DNA of 64,000 nucleotides from Streptococcus pseudopneumoniae. GTDB taxonomy: Bacteria; Bacillota; Bacilli; Lactobacillales; Streptococcaceae. Below are positions 20,954 through 31,194 of the stretch, piece after piece. Below the pieces are notes generated by a model. That model saw only the letters and a list, made by a program, of their open reading frames with translations. It did not search any database and was not told the DNA's origin. The position numbers and the translations under genes are program-made. Within the stretch, counting starts at the first letter, position 1; each line of letters starts with the position of its first letter. The stretch is from the NCBI RefSeq assembly GCF_001074155.1, contig NZ_JUUZ01000031.1, positions 1 to 64,000 of the forward strand, written 5' to 3'.

Positions 20954-21691
20954 TTATTCCTTTTCTTCGATATTGTTTGAAACAGTTGTTCCGATATTTT
21001 CACCAAATACAACACGTTTGATATTGCCAGGTTGGTTCATATTAAAGACAACCAAGTCAATGTCATTATCCATTGATAGAGTTGAAGCTGTTGAATCCAT
21101 GATACGGAGACCTTTATTAATCACATCACGGTGAGTCAATTCTTCAAATTTAACAGCCGTTTTATCTTTCTTAGGATCAGCATTGTAGACACCGTCTACA
21201 CCATTCTTAGCCATCAAAATAGCGTCCGCTTCAATCTCAGCTGCACGAAGAGCCGCTGTTGTATCTGTAGAGAAGTAAGGTGAACCGATTCCCGCGCCAA
21301 AGATAACGATACGTCCTTTTTCAAGGTGGCGAAGGGCACGTCCACGAATATAAGGCTCTGCTACTTGTTGCATGGCAATAGCTGTTTGTACACGAGTATC
21401 AACACCAGCTTGTTGCAATGAATCTGCCATCACAAGAGCATTCATGACTGTCCCAAGCATTCCAGTGTAATCCGCTTGAACACGATCCATACCAGCTTCT
21501 GCTGCAGGTTCTCCACGCCAAAGGTTTCCACCACCGATAACCAAGGCAATTTCAATTCCTAGCTCGTGAACTTCCTTGATTTCTTGGGCCATACTTTGGA
21601 CGGTTTTGATATCAATACCGACACCACGTTCGCCAGCAAGGGCTTCACCAGATAGCTTGATTAAGATACGTTTATACTTAGGTTCTACCAT
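20954..21691 (-). CDS. pyrH: UMP kinase
   Basis: The 245-residue hexameric UMP kinase that makes UDP from UMP. The start region has [16 protein letters not shown], followed by [10 protein letters not shown] and [19 protein letters not shown], the family nucleotide- and UMP-binding segments. It leads the pyrH-frr operon; TGATAAAAT on the minus strand about 30 bases upstream looks like an extended -10. Confidence 0.97.
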   Translation of the reverse strand: MVEPKYKRILIKLSGEALAGERGVGIDIKTVQSMAQEIKEVHELGIEIALVIGGGNLWRGEPAAEAGMDRVQADYTGMLGTVMNALVMADSLQQAGVDTRVQTAIAMQQVAEPYIRGRALRHLEKGRIVIFGAGIGSPYFSTDTTAALRAAEIEADAILMAKNGVDGVYNADPKKDKTAVKFEELTHRDVINKGLRIMDSTASTLSMDNDIDLVVFNMNQPGNIKRVVFGENIGTTVSNNIEEKE

Positions 21692-21774
21692 TTTCTCTCT
21701 CCTTTTTTCATCCTACCTATTTTATCACAATTTCAAGGATTTTTATAGTATCATGAACAATTCTTTCAAAAAAA

Positions 21775-23109
21775 TTAGACAGATAAAAATTTCTCTAAAT
21801 CAGACAAGGCACGTTCTGCAATTTTCTCATAACGAGCCTTTTTATCACGAATACGTTCTCCTTCTAACTCCTTGATAATGCCAAAATTAACATTCATGGG
21901 TTGGAAGTGTTTGCTATCAGCATGAGTGATATAATGAGCTAAACTTCCGATAGCTGTTGTCTCTGGGAAAATAGCCTCACTTTCTCCCTTGAAAAGACGA
22001 GCAGCATTGATTCCAGCAACTAATCCGGAAGCAGCCGACTCAACGTAGCCCTCTACACCAGTCATCTGACCAGCAAAGAAAAGATTTGGCTGTTTCTTAG
22101 AACGGTAGGTCTGTTCAAGAAGATTTGGCGAATCCATATAGGAATTACGATGCATGACGCCATAGCGAACAAACTCAGCATTTTCAAGACCTGGAATCAT
22201 TTGGAAGACACGCTTCTGCTCTCCCCATTTGAGGTGAGTTTGGAAACCAACGATGTTATAGAGACTACCTGCGGCATTGTCCTGACGAAGCTGAACAACT
22301 GCATACGGTGTTTTAAAGTCACCATCACGAGGCCCTTTATAGTCATCTGGATATTCTAGACCAACTGGTTTCATAGGGCCATAAAGCATGGTTTTAATGC
22401 CACGTTTAGCCATAACTTCAATCGGCATACAGCCTTCAAAGTACTTCTCTTTTTCAAAAGAATTAAGGGGTGCTTCTTCCGCATTGACCAAGGCTTCATG
22501 GAAATCCATAAACTCTTGCTTGGTCATCGGAGCATTGAGGTAAGCAGCTTCTCCCTTGTCATACCGAGACTTGAGATAGACCTTGCTCATATCGATGGTA
22601 TTGACGTCGATAATAGGCGCTGCCGCGTCGTAGAAATAGAAGCCATCGCCGTCATTAAGGGCATGAATTTTCTCAGCCAGGGCATCGCTAGTCAAGGGAC
22701 CAGTAGCGACAACCGTAATAACATCTGTTGGCAATTCTGTAATTTCATCACGAACCACTTCAATTAAAGGGTGATTGGCAATTTTTTCAGTAACCATTTG
22801 AGAAAAACCGTCACGATCAACCGCAAGCGCTCCACCTGCAGGAACACGGGTAGCTTCTGCTGATTCTAAAATCACAGAACCAAGACGACGCATTTCTTCC
22901 TTGAGGAGCCCGACAGCATTTGTAAGAGCATCCCCTCGTAATGAGTTGGAACACACTAATTCTGCAAAATTATCTGTTTTATGCTGAGGTGTTGATTTGA
23001 CACCACGCATTTCATAAAGTTTAACTGGAATACCACGCTCTGCGATTTGGTAAGCTGCTTCCGAACCTGCTAAACCAGCACCGATAACATTGATATAAGA
23101 TTGAGACAT
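21775..23109 (-). CDS. trmFO: tRNA (uracil-54-C5)-methyltransferase, folate-dependent
   Basis: A 444-residue flavoprotein that makes ribothymidine at position 54 of tRNA using methylenetetrahydrofolate. The FAD-binding motif [20 protein letters not shown] begins at residue 6; [20 protein letters not shown] and [17 protein letters not shown] are also present. Older annotations call it Gid. Start chosen at 23109 by family N-terminus, with AGAGG upstream. Confidence 0.96.
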   Translation of the reverse strand: MSQSYINVIGAGLAGSEAAYQIAERGIPVKLYEMRGVKSTPQHKTDNFAELVCSNSLRGDALTNAVGLLKEEMRRLGSVILESAEATRVPAGGALAVDRDGFSQMVTEKIANHPLIEVVRDEITELPTDVITVVATGPLTSDALAEKIHALNDGDGFYFYDAAAPIIDVNTIDMSKVYLKSRYDKGEAAYLNAPMTKQEFMDFHEALVNAEEAPLNSFEKEKYFEGCMPIEVMAKRGIKTMLYGPMKPVGLEYPDDYKGPRDGDFKTPYAVVQLRQDNAAGSLYNIVGFQTHLKWGEQKRVFQMIPGLENAEFVRYGVMHRNSYMDSPNLLEQTYRSKKQPNLFFAGQMTGVEGYVESAASGLVAGINAARLFKGESEAIFPETTAIGSLAHYITHADSKHFQPMNVNFGIIKELEGERIRDKKARYEKIAERALSDLEKFLSV

Positions 23110-23266
23110 GACACTAATACCTCTTTGGGTGGAACCTAAGTTCATATCAAAACAAGCTACTGGACTGTTTGACACCCACAAATCTTTCTAAATTATTACT
23201 TGGTTCATTATACCAAAAAGCTAAGTAAAAAGACAGACAGGAGAATTCCTGAATGTCTTTCAAAAA

Positions 23267-24220
23267 TTATTCTTTATTGAAACTGAAAGATTTAAAAGCA
23301 TACCGATTACTTTTGTCTTTGTAAGTTATGCTAAAGCCTACTTCTGTATTTCTAGGCAAGTTTTCAATTTCAACTATTTGAGCAAGTAAATATTGAAAAT
23401 CAGAATCAGTCCAATTGTCAATATCCTCATTAGCTAATTGTAGATTTTGTTTTCGTACCTGTTCAATATCAGTTTTTATATAAATACTAAAGGTCGAACG
23501 ATTATCAGCAACCCTTTTTAAAAGTAGATCTCGATTGCGAACAAGCACATCTTCATCTAGACTGTTGACTCTACTTGGGTCTAAGTCCTCGATTAAGGGA
23601 GTTAGTTCTTCTACATCCGTCTTCAAAATTGCCTCTCTTTTTTCTTGCTCTTTAAGACGAGTATTAGGGTTACCACTGTATTCTTCTTTTGGAACTATAG
23701 AATAATAGGAGTCAAAAGATTTCAATTCAACTGAGTTTTTAATATAAAGCTTCTTAAGCTGATTATCCTTTAAATATGTAGAAGTCAAACTATCACTTTG
23801 AAGTATCCTATTGTAAGCTTCCTTAAGTCGGTCATAGTTATCATCATTAGAAACATACTCCATTTCTAAACGATAGACTATTTTCTTGGAAAAACCAAAG
23901 AAAATTTTCTTTTCAACTTCTTTAAGTCGCGTATTGTATCTAAGGACTGGAGTCTTCTCAACATAGTCTTTTTCAAAATCCACATAGACATCAACAAATT
24001 GTTCCGTTCCTTTAATGTAAATTGGAGATCCCTGATAACCAAAGGTATCAGCTGTCGAGTATCCTTCTGCTTCTAACCCTGCAGCTTCTACTACGGAACG
24101 GATGTTTGAAATAGCTGTTTTAGCTAAATCACGATCAACTTTGTTACATGCTGACAAAATAAATAATGCGAGAATAGGAAACAGTAAACCAATTACTTTC
24201 TTCAACACTTTGCTTTTCAT
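23267..24220 (-). CDS. Lipoprotein of unknown function
   Basis: A 317-residue secreted lipoprotein: hydrophobic signal and lipobox LSAC with the acylated cysteine at residue 25. The mature part is charged, mostly alpha/beta, and has no motif I recognise. A matching gene sits next to trmFO in related streptococci as far as I recall. GGAGGGG lies before the start. A one-mismatch combox (TACGAATG) lies just upstream (see findings). No catalytic residues can be proposed. Confidence 0.8.
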   Translation of the reverse strand: MKSKVLKKVIGLLFPILALFILSACNKVDRDLAKTAISNIRSVVEAAGLEAEGYSTADTFGYQGSPIYIKGTEQFVDVYVDFEKDYVEKTPVLRYNTRLKEVEKKIFFGFSKKIVYRLEMEYVSNDDNYDRLKEAYNRILQSDSLTSTYLKDNQLKKLYIKNSVELKSFDSYYSIVPKEEYSGNPNTRLKEQEKREAILKTDVEELTPLIEDLDPSRVNSLDEDVLVRNRDLLLKRVADNRSTFSIYIKTDIEQVRKQNLQLANEDIDNWTDSDFQYLLAQIVEIENLPRNTEVGFSITYKDKSNRYAFKSFSFNKE

Positions 24221-24298
24221 TACCCCTCCAATTAAGCATTCGTAGTAAAATACTTATGATTGTTATTTCTATTTCGGGAAGAAGGCAAACTTCCCTGT

Positions 24299-25177
24299 TT
24301 AGTCATCCGATTGATTCTCTTCCCATTCATGATAAGATGCATAGAGCTGGCTTTTGTTCCACTGATATATTTTAGCGACTTCCTTAATGGCTTGATTTTT
24401 CTTAACACCTTCTTGGATACGATTTTGTATTTCAGAGAATAAATCTTCTTCATCCTTATCTTCTACTTCTTGACTAGCACCTTCTACGATGAGAAGGCAC
24501 TCGCCCTTGAGCGGTGTTTCAGATATGCTTTCTAGTAACTCTGTAATATTCCCCCGTTGGTATTCTTCAAAAATTTTAGTCAATTCTCGAACTAAGACAA
24601 CTGAACGATCACCGTAGACCTCTAGCATATTTTCCAGAGTATCAGCCACACGATGTGGAGATTCATAGAAAATCTGGGTCTCAAGATACTCTTTTTTTGA
24701 TTCGAAAAATTGCTTTTGTTGTCCCGATTTTCGAGGTAAGAATCCATAAAAAATGTGGGGTTGTGGAGCTAAACCACTGGCAATCAAGGCAGAAATTCCT
24801 GCGCTAGCACCTGGAACAGTGACAACTGCTATATCTTCTTCAATTGCCGCCTTGACTAAATCATGACCTGGGTCAGAAATGCTAGGTAGACCAGCATCCG
24901 AGACCTGAGCAATATTTTGACCTTGTTTCAACCAACCAATCAAATCAGGAATCTTTTCCTTGGCATTATGCTCATGAAAACTGAATTGTTTAGTTGAAAT
25001 ATCGAAGTGCTTGAGCAATAGACCAGTATTACGAGTATCCTCGGCAGCAATCCAGTCCACTTCTTTCAAAGTCTGAATAGCACGAAAGGTCATATCCTCT
25101 AGATTCCCAATCGGAGTTGCGACGAGATATAACTTACCGTAAGGTGACTGCCCTTTAAAACTTTTTTGAATCTGCAT
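24299..25177 (-). CDS. rsmI: 16S rRNA (cytidine-1402-2'-O)-methyltransferase
   Basis: A 292-residue SAM-dependent methyltransferase acting on C1402 in the 16S rRNA decoding centre. It has LYLVATPIGNLEDMTFRAI near the start, AAEDTRNTGLLLKHF, VSDAGLPSISDPG and the GECLLIVEGA block. It follows yabA after two bases and belongs to the tmk-holB-yabA-rsmI operon. Confidence 0.96.
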   Translation of the reverse strand: MQIQKSFKGQSPYGKLYLVATPIGNLEDMTFRAIQTLKEVDWIAAEDTRNTGLLLKHFDISTKQFSFHEHNAKEKIPDLIGWLKQGQNIAQVSDAGLPSISDPGHDLVKAAIEEDIAVVTVPGASAGISALIASGLAPQPHIFYGFLPRKSGQQKQFFESKKEYLETQIFYESPHRVADTLENMLEVYGDRSVVLVRELTKIFEEYQRGNITELLESISETPLKGECLLIVEGASQEVEDKDEEDLFSEIQNRIQEGVKKNQAIKEVAKIYQWNKSQLYASYHEWEENQSDD

Positions 25178-25179
25178 GC

Positions 25180-25497
25180 TTACTCCCTAAACAACAATTC
25201 ATCACAAAACATACATTCTGCATCTTGTTCACGACGTTGGCCATAAAAGTCGCGACACACATGAAAACCGTCGTCATAGATTCGGCTCACGTTTTCTCTA
25301 ACATGCTTGGTCTTAGTTGGAGCTGTTTCTTCTTCCTCACTCAAGCGCTCTCTCAGTTTATCGTTTTCTAAGCGAAGAGCTGTATTCTCTTCTACAACAC
25401 TCTTGAGATTTTTTTTGATGGCTTCGACATCTGCCAAGGTTGCCAACAACTGTTGAGAAAAATCATCTAAGGCATCAAATAATTCTTTCTTGTTCAT
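25180..25497 (-). CDS. yabA: Replication initiation control protein YabA
   Basis: A 105-residue regulator that binds DnaA and DnaN and limits replication initiation. The N-terminal leucine-rich coiled coil (residues 1-60) tetramerises; the C-terminal zinc domain shows [20 protein letters not shown]. It lies between holB and rsmI, the conserved Firmicute arrangement. Confidence 0.93.
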   Translation of the reverse strand: MNKKELFDALDDFSQQLLATLADVEAIKKNLKSVVEENTALRLENDKLRERLSEEEETAPTKTKHVRENVSRIYDDGFHVCRDFYGQRREQDAECMFCDELLFRE

Positions 25498-25532
25498 GAA
25501 CAGCCCTTTCTTTTTCTGTCTTCATGTTCATT

Positions 25533-26417
25533 TTATTGTAAAACTAGGTATTCCAAAGAATTCTGGAAAGACACATTTGCTTTCCACATTTTTCTGGCTT
25601 TGAGAAGGTTTTGCAATATTGTACGTGCTGCATTTTTTTGAATCTCTTGGCCTGCTAAAACTTCTAAAATTCTAAAAACTTGGTCTTGTTTTTCTTTGTC
25701 ATCTGCTAAACTAGCTAATTTTGAGACCTGTAAATAAGATTCCTTTTTCCCAGCATCTAACCAAGAATAGAATCGTTCACTTTCTTCAACTAGAGTCCAA
25801 AAACTTGTTTGATTTGTCAGTTTTTCGGCTTCTGCTTGCGATTGACTAAATTCAGCTAAAAGCCTTGCTTTATTTTTGACCAATCCTGCTTGTTCAAGTT
25901 GATTCCTAAGGCTTTCGACTTGCTTCTTAAATTGGAAATTTTGAGTCCGGCTTCGGATAGTTGGTAACATCTGCTCTTGATCATTGGTTAAGAAGAAAAT
26001 ATAGGTTTCACTTTGCGGTTCTTCAATGACCTTTAGTAGTGAATTGGCGGCATTGGCATGCATTTTTTCTGCTTGTTCAATAATAAAAACCTGACGTTGA
26101 TTTTCGATTCCTGATTGAGAAAACTGGCCAACTAATTCTCGGATTCGTTCTGTTTTAATGATTTGATTTACCGGACGAATAATAGTGACATCAGGAAATT
26201 CTTCCTGATCAATCAACTTACAATTTCGGCAAGACTCACAAGGTAAGACACCCTGCTTATCTGTACAAAATAGACTCTTAGACAGAAATAAGGCCATCTC
26301 CATGCTTCCGAAATACCCTGAAAAGAGATAGGCATGATTCAGCTGTCTTTGTTCTAAGATGTGAACAAAACGGTCAAATTGCTGTGGTTGACAAGCTTTT
26401 AATTGCTCTTGATTCAT
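25533..26417 (-). CDS. holB: DNA polymerase III subunit delta'
   Basis: The 294-residue delta' subunit of the clamp loader. It has the AAA+ fold with a zinc site C...CESCRNC (residues 52-68) and the SRC-like RSRTQNFQF motif; the P-loop position reads GYFGSMEMA, lacking the lysine, as expected since delta' does not bind ATP. It overlaps tmk by 4 bases. Confidence 0.93.
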   Translation of the reverse strand: MNQEQLKACQPQQFDRFVHILEQRQLNHAYLFSGYFGSMEMALFLSKSLFCTDKQGVLPCESCRNCKLIDQEEFPDVTIIRPVNQIIKTERIRELVGQFSQSGIENQRQVFIIEQAEKMHANAANSLLKVIEEPQSETYIFFLTNDQEQMLPTIRSRTQNFQFKKQVESLRNQLEQAGLVKNKARLLAEFSQSQAEAEKLTNQTSFWTLVEESERFYSWLDAGKKESYLQVSKLASLADDKEKQDQVFRILEVLAGQEIQKNAARTILQNLLKARKMWKANVSFQNSLEYLVLQ

Positions 26418-27052
26418 TCTGTCAGCCCCATTCTGTCAAACAAAACTTGTTTAGTATTTTCAACAACTTGATCTAGCGGTAAACTTGCATCGATTTTAGC
26501 AATGCGTTCACCATCTTTCTTAAGAAGAGAAAGATAGCCTTGACGAACTTTTCTGTGCAGGTCTAAACCTTCCAAATCTAAACGATTGACTTCGCGATCG
26601 CTATTTGCCGCGATTCTTTCAAGCCCCTTCTCCACTTCAACATCAAAATAAAGTGTCAAATCTGGTTTAAGACCATCTGTCGCAAATTGATTGAGCCAGT
26701 CAATAGCTTCAATATCCAAACCACGACCAAAGCCTTGATAAGCAACTGAACTATCAATAAAACGATCCATGATGACCAATTTTCCAGCTGCAAGTGCTGG
26801 CAAGACCTTCTCTACTAGGTGCTGTCTACGACTTGCAATATAGAGAAGCAACTCTGTCTTTGGATCCATCTGAGTATGACTAGGATCTAAAATGACTTCT
26901 CGAATCTTCTCACCAATCAAAACACCACCTGGCTCACGTGTTGTTAAAAACTCAATATTCTTTTCTTCTAACAAAGGAAGGATAGCTTCAAGCACACTCG
27001 TTTTACCAGCTCCCTCTGGCCCCTCTAAAGAGACTAAAAATCCTTTTGACAT
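26414..27052 (-). CDS. tmk: Thymidylate kinase
   Basis: A 212-residue dTMP kinase. P-loop GPEGAGKTS (residues 10-18), TTREPGG and the [12 protein letters not shown] lid/substrate region are present. It is the first gene of the operon. Minus-strand TGATAGAAT about 35 bases upstream resembles an extended -10. Confidence 0.97.
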   Translation of the reverse strand: MSKGFLVSLEGPEGAGKTSVLEAILPLLEEKNIEFLTTREPGGVLIGEKIREVILDPSHTQMDPKTELLLYIASRRQHLVEKVLPALAAGKLVIMDRFIDSSVAYQGFGRGLDIEAIDWLNQFATDGLKPDLTLYFDVEVEKGLERIAANSDREVNRLDLEGLDLHRKVRQGYLSLLKKDGERIAKIDASLPLDQVVENTKQVLFDRMGLTE

Positions 27053-27246
27053 GACGAACTCATTTCTTTTTTTCTTCCTTCTATTCTATCAAAAAAACAG
27101 GCATTTGTGAAAAGCTTTTTAACCTAATAAAAATTTATTCTGAAAAACTAGGATATACATTCGTTAATAAATAAGATATTTATTTAATTAAGTTTCTATA
27201 TTCCTAATCAACTATCATACTGTCTTATTTTGTCTTTGTGTAACTA
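27053..27246. other. AT-rich spacer between tuf terminator and tmk
   Basis: About 190 bases, strongly AT-rich. Apart from the tmk promoter at its right-of-gene end (minus-strand TGATAGAAT near 27085-27093) I see no gene, RNA or repeat. Confidence 0.5.
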
Positions 27247-27276
27247 GAAAAAAAGAACCTTGCATAGCAAGATTCT
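27247..27276 (-). terminator. tuf terminator
   Basis: Minus strand AGAATCTTGC-TAT-GCAAGGTTCT stem followed by TTTTTTTC. Confidence 0.88.
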
Positions 27277-27322
27277 TTTAATGTCTGACTTAAATAATTG
27301 TTCTTCTGGGAACTAAATCGAA

Positions 27323-28519
27323 TTAAGCTTCGATTTCTGTAACCATACCTGAACCAACAGTACGTCCACCCTCACGGATAGAGAATGTAGTACCTTGTTC
27401 TACGGCGATTGGGTGGATCAACTCAACGTCGATTGTCACGTTATCACCTGGCATTACCATTTCAGTACCTGCTGGAAGTTCGATTGAACCTGTAACGTCA
27501 GTAGTACGGAAGTAGAATTGTGGGCGGTAGTTGTTGAAGAATGGAGTGTGACGTCCACCTTCTTCTTTAGTAAGGATGTAAACTTCACCTTTGAATTTAG
27601 TGTGTGGATTGATTGAACCTGGTTTAGCGATAACTTGTCCACGTTCGATTTCGTCACGTTGAACACCACGAAGAAGGACACCTACGTTATCTCCTGCAAG
27701 ACCTTCGTCAAGTTGTTTACGGAACATTTCAACACCAGTAACAACTGCTTTTGAAGTTTCTTCTTTAATACCAACGATTTCGATTTCGTCGTTGACACGA
27801 ACAGTACCACGGTCGATACGTCCTGAAGCAACTGTACCACGTCCAGTGATTGAGAATACGTCCTCGACTGGAAGAAGCAATGGTTTGTCAGTGTCACGTT
27901 CTGGTTCTGGAATGTACTCATCAACAGTGTTCATCAATTCCATGATGATGTCTTCGTATTTAGAGTCACCTTCAAGAGCTTTAAGAGCTGAACCTTGGAT
28001 AACTGGAAGATCGTCACCTGGGAAGTCGTATTCTGAAAGAAGGTCACGGATTTCCATTTCAACCAATTCAAGCAATTCTTCGTCGTCAACCAAGTCGATC
28101 TTGTTCATGAAGACGATAAGGTGTTTAACACCAACCTGACGTGAAAGAAGGATGTGCTCACGAGTTTGTGGCATTGGTCCGTCAGTTGAAGCTACTACAA
28201 GGATAGCTCCATCCATTTGAGCGGCACCAGTGATCATGTTTTTAACGTAGTCCGCGTGTCCTGGAGCGTCGATGTGAGCATAGTGACGTTTTTCAGTTTC
28301 GTACTCAACGTGCGCAGTGTTGATAGTGATACCGCGTTCGCGTTCTTCTGGAGCAGCATCGATAGACGCATAGTCTTTAGGTTGGTTAACTGCTGAAGGC
28401 AAGCGACGTGCCAAAACAGTTGTGATAGCTGCAGTTAGGGTAGTTTTACCGTGGTCAACGTGTCCGATAGTACCAATGTTAACGTGTGGTTTACTACGAT
28501 CGTATTTTTCTTTTGCCAT
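27323..28519 (-). CDS. tuf: Elongation factor Tu
   Basis: The 398-residue EF-Tu, which brings aminoacyl-tRNA to the ribosome. GTPase motifs GHVDHGKT (residue 19), DAPGHADY and NKIDLVDD are intact, followed by the two beta-barrel domains. The start at 28519 ([20 protein letters not shown]) follows GGAGG; the frame extends a few codons further up without support. Monocistronic, strong promoter. Confidence 0.99.
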   Translation of the reverse strand: MAKEKYDRSKPHVNIGTIGHVDHGKTTLTAAITTVLARRLPSAVNQPKDYASIDAAPEERERGITINTAHVEYETEKRHYAHIDAPGHADYVKNMITGAAQMDGAILVVASTDGPMPQTREHILLSRQVGVKHLIVFMNKIDLVDDEELLELVEMEIRDLLSEYDFPGDDLPVIQGSALKALEGDSKYEDIIMELMNTVDEYIPEPERDTDKPLLLPVEDVFSITGRGTVASGRIDRGTVRVNDEIEIVGIKEETSKAVVTGVEMFRKQLDEGLAGDNVGVLLRGVQRDEIERGQVIAKPGSINPHTKFKGEVYILTKEEGGRHTPFFNNYRPQFYFRTTDVTGSIELPAGTEMVMPGDNVTIDVELIHPIAVEQGTTFSIREGGRTVGSGMVTEIEA

Positions 28520-28590
28520 TTGAGTAAAAGCCTCCAATAAAATATATTTTATAGATAGACAGTAGGCAATACAGTCTAACTTTCCTTACT

Positions 28591-28618
28591 ATTTTATCAA
28601 ATTTTAGCTAAATTGCAA
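28591..28618 (-). promoter_or_regulatory. tuf promoter
   Basis: Minus strand TTGCAA (28613-28618), 16-base spacer ending TGA, TAAAAT (28591-28596), so it also matches an extended -10. The leader is about 65 bases and contains two inverted repeats. Confidence 0.75.
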
Positions 28619-28678
28619 GTGTTTTACAAAGTTTTTATTAATTATTCTTGTTCTTACTATAAGTTGTCGATTTATTGA

Positions 28679-28711
28679 TAAAAAAAGAAACAGATGAATC
28701 CGTTTCTTTTT
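28679..28711 (-). terminator. Terminator of the second AI-2E-family gene
   Basis: Minus strand AAAAGAAAC-GGATTCATCT-GTTTCTTTT followed by T-run. Confidence 0.75.
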
Positions 28712-28718
28712 AAAATCT

Positions 28719-29819
28719 TTATTTTTCTACCACTTCTTGTACTTCTTTATGTTTTTCATAAAGTCGGACTAGGAATTTGGATATTTCTTTGAGAATTGAG
28801 TAGGTAGGAACGGCAACGATCATACCTACGACACCATAGATATTACTTGACAACAATAATAGCACGAGAATTGTAATCGGATGAACTTTCATGACTCCAC
28901 CAACAATACGAGGGTATAGGATATTCCCATCTACTTGTTGGACAATCAGCATATAGATAACTGCTATAATCATCTTTTGAGGATCCGTAAACAGATTTGA
29001 AATAATCATCGGAATTAGTCCAATACTCGGTCCAACATAAGGAATCAAATTTGCTAAACCTGAGAAAATAGCAAATACTAATGCATATTTTAAGCCAATC
29101 ACACTATAACCGATAAAAGCCAAACACCCGATAATGAATGCATCGATTGATACTCCACTTATGTAACGGGAAATAGTCTCATTCAAGTTTGTTATTAAGC
29201 CAGATATATTAAGTTTGTCTCGCTTTAAAATAGTTCTTTCTAGCATCGGTAAGAATTTATGACCATCTAAAAGGAAATAAATCAAGAAAACCGGTGTCAT
29301 AATGATAATTAAAACAGTGCTTACCAAAGCTGAAAGGACACTTCCCACACTATTTGTCACACTATTCAAGATATTCTGTAAAATATCGATGTAGGAAAGA
29401 TTTAATTGTTGGATTGTTTGTTGAATATCTAGCTCTTGAAAAGCAGGATATTTTGATAATTCTATTACTAAATCTTGGAGTCTACCATAAATACCTTGGC
29501 TAGAATTAATCAAACTACTCAACTGATTGATTAAAATCGGTAAAAGATATACTACACCTATCACCAGAGAACCAATGAGGACACAAAGGGTTAACAAAAT
29601 CCCAATGATTCGATTAATGCGACATTCCTTCTCTAAAAAGATGACGATTGGATTTGTTAAGTAGTATAGAAATCCACCTAGTAAAAAGGGAATCATGATT
29701 GTATTTACGACACTTACAAACGGTGTAATAATAGCACCCATTTCTCTCCATAAGTAGAAAATTAAGGTAATTAATAATATCTCAGTGGTCCAGAAGAACA
29801 ATTTATTTCTCCGAAACAT
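28719..29819 (-). CDS. AI-2E family transporter (second copy)
   Basis: A 366-residue polytopic membrane protein of the same family as 2652-3815, with which it shares LNLIPYVGPS-type and HPITILVLLLLSSN motifs (here ANLIPYVGPSIGLIPMI and KVHPITILVLL). About eight hydrophobic segments and one soluble stretch (residues 95-150). Substrate unknown. It is divergent from dacA; minus-strand TGGTAAAAT near 29841-29849 is its likely extended -10. Confidence 0.86.
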   Translation of the reverse strand: MFRRNKLFFWTTEILLITLIFYLWREMGAIITPFVSVVNTIMIPFLLGGFLYYLTNPIVIFLEKECRINRIIGILLTLCVLIGSLVIGVVYLLPILINQLSSLINSSQGIYGRLQDLVIELSKYPAFQELDIQQTIQQLNLSYIDILQNILNSVTNSVGSVLSALVSTVLIIIMTPVFLIYFLLDGHKFLPMLERTILKRDKLNISGLITNLNETISRYISGVSIDAFIIGCLAFIGYSVIGLKYALVFAIFSGLANLIPYVGPSIGLIPMIISNLFTDPQKMIIAVIYMLIVQQVDGNILYPRIVGGVMKVHPITILVLLLLSSNIYGVVGMIVAVPTYSILKEISKFLVRLYEKHKEVQEVVEK

Positions 29820-29906
29820 AAGCCACCTCCTCTTTTTCCTATTTTACCATATTTCCAAAAAGATTGATAACCTTCATTATAAAAACAAGAATATTTTTTG
29901 TCTTTA

Positions 29907-29915
29907 TGATAGAAT
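29907..29915 (+). promoter_or_regulatory. dacA extended -10 promoter (near-leaderless)
   Basis: TGATAGAAT ends ten bases before the dacA ATG, so transcription should start at or within three bases of the start codon. No Shine-Dalgarno sequence is present. Confidence 0.6.
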
Positions 29916-29924
29916 ACAATTACT

Positions 29925-31166
29925 ATGAAGAAATTATTTTTAACATTACTAACACTTATTTCATTTGGTTCGGCTACTACTGTTTTTGCTCAGGATTTTG
30001 ATGTCGCAGCAAAACACGCCATCGCTGTTGAAGCTAATACTGGTAAGATTTTATATGAAAAAGATGCCACTCAACCTGTAGAGATTGCCTCTATCAGTAA
30101 GTTGCTAACTGTTTACTTGGTCTATGAGGCCCTAGAACAAGGGAAAATCACTCTTTCCACTCCGGTAGAAATTTCAGATTATCCCTACCAGTTGACAACC
30201 AATTCTGCGGTAAGTAACGTTCCTATGGAAGCTCGTAACTATACTGTTGAAGAGTTGTTAGAAGCAACATTGGTTTCTAGTGCCAATAGTGCAGCTATCG
30301 CGTTGGCAGAAAAGGTTGCTGGATCAGAAAAAGACTTTGTTGATATGATGAAGGCTAAACTTCTTGAATGGGGGATTCAAGATGCTACCCTCGTCAATAC
30401 AACTGGTCTAAATAATGAGACTCTTGGAGATAATATCTATCCCGGCTCTAAGAAAGATGATGAAAACAAACTGAGTGCCTATGATGTTGCGATCGTCGCT
30501 CGTAATCTTATCCTCAAGTATCCTCAGGTTTTAGAAATCACAAAGAAACCTTCTTCTACTTTTGCAGGGATGACTATTCATTCTACAAACTATATGTTAG
30601 AGGGATTACCTGCCTATCGTGGTGGTGTTGATGGCCTTAAAACTGGTACGACTGATAAAGCTGGAGCATCCTTCGTAGGTACGACTGTAGAAAAAGGCAT
30701 GCGTATCATCACTGTTGTTTTAAACGCTGACAACCAAGATACCAAACCCTACGCTCGTTTCACAGCAACTTCAGCTCTTCTAGATTATATCTCATCCAAT
30801 TTCGCTCTTCAAACAATAGTCAATCAAGGAGAAAGCTACCAAGATAGCAAATCTCCAGTTTATGACGGAAAGCAAGATACGGTTACAGCAGTTGCTAAAG
30901 AAGATATAAAAATTGTTCAGCGTCTCGGTAGTCGAGCACAGTCATCTGTTACTTACACACCTGATAGTACTGAGCATACTGCACCACTTGAAGCAGGTAC
31001 AGTCGTTGGACATCTGACCTATGATGACAAGGACTTAGTTGGTCAAGGTTATATCACCACTGACAAACCAACCTTTGAAATGATTTCTGATAAAAATGTA
31101 GAGAAAGCCTTCTTCTTAAAAGTTTGGTGGAATCGCTTCATCCGATTCGTCAATGAAAAATTATAA
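29925..31166 (+). CDS. dacA: D-alanyl-D-alanine carboxypeptidase (PBP3)
   Basis: A 413-residue low-molecular-weight penicillin-binding protein that trims the terminal D-alanine of peptidoglycan stem peptides. Signal peptide (residues 1-22), active-site motifs SISK (nucleophile near residue 56), SSANSA and KTGTT, then a beta-rich domain and a C-terminal amphipathic anchor (KAFFLKVWWNRFIRFV). Activity of this enzyme in pneumococcus helps place division. It shares a terminator with the permease gene that faces it. Confidence 0.96.
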   Translation: MKKLFLTLLTLISFGSATTVFAQDFDVAAKHAIAVEANTGKILYEKDATQPVEIASISKLLTVYLVYEALEQGKITLSTPVEISDYPYQLTTNSAVSNVPMEARNYTVEELLEATLVSSANSAAIALAEKVAGSEKDFVDMMKAKLLEWGIQDATLVNTTGLNNETLGDNIYPGSKKDDENKLSAYDVAIVARNLILKYPQVLEITKKPSSTFAGMTIHSTNYMLEGLPAYRGGVDGLKTGTTDKAGASFVGTTVEKGMRIITVVLNADNQDTKPYARFTATSALLDYISSNFALQTIVNQGESYQDSKSPVYDGKQDTVTAVAKEDIKIVQRLGSRAQSSVTYTPDSTEHTAPLEAGTVVGHLTYDDKDLVGQGYITTDKPTFEMISDKNVEKAFFLKVWWNRFIRFVNEKL

Positions 31167-31193
31167 AAAAATCGCGATAACTCGCGATTTTTC
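31166..31193. terminator. Bidirectional terminator between dacA and the permease gene
   Basis: Stem ATCGCGA-TAAC-TCGCGAT with A-run on the left and T-run on the right. Confidence 0.85.
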
Positions 31194-31194
31194 T

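Noticed and set aside
24232-24453. 73-codon minus-strand frame at the end of rsmI
   Set aside because: It overlaps the rsmI 3' end in another frame, has no ribosome-binding site and a low-complexity product.
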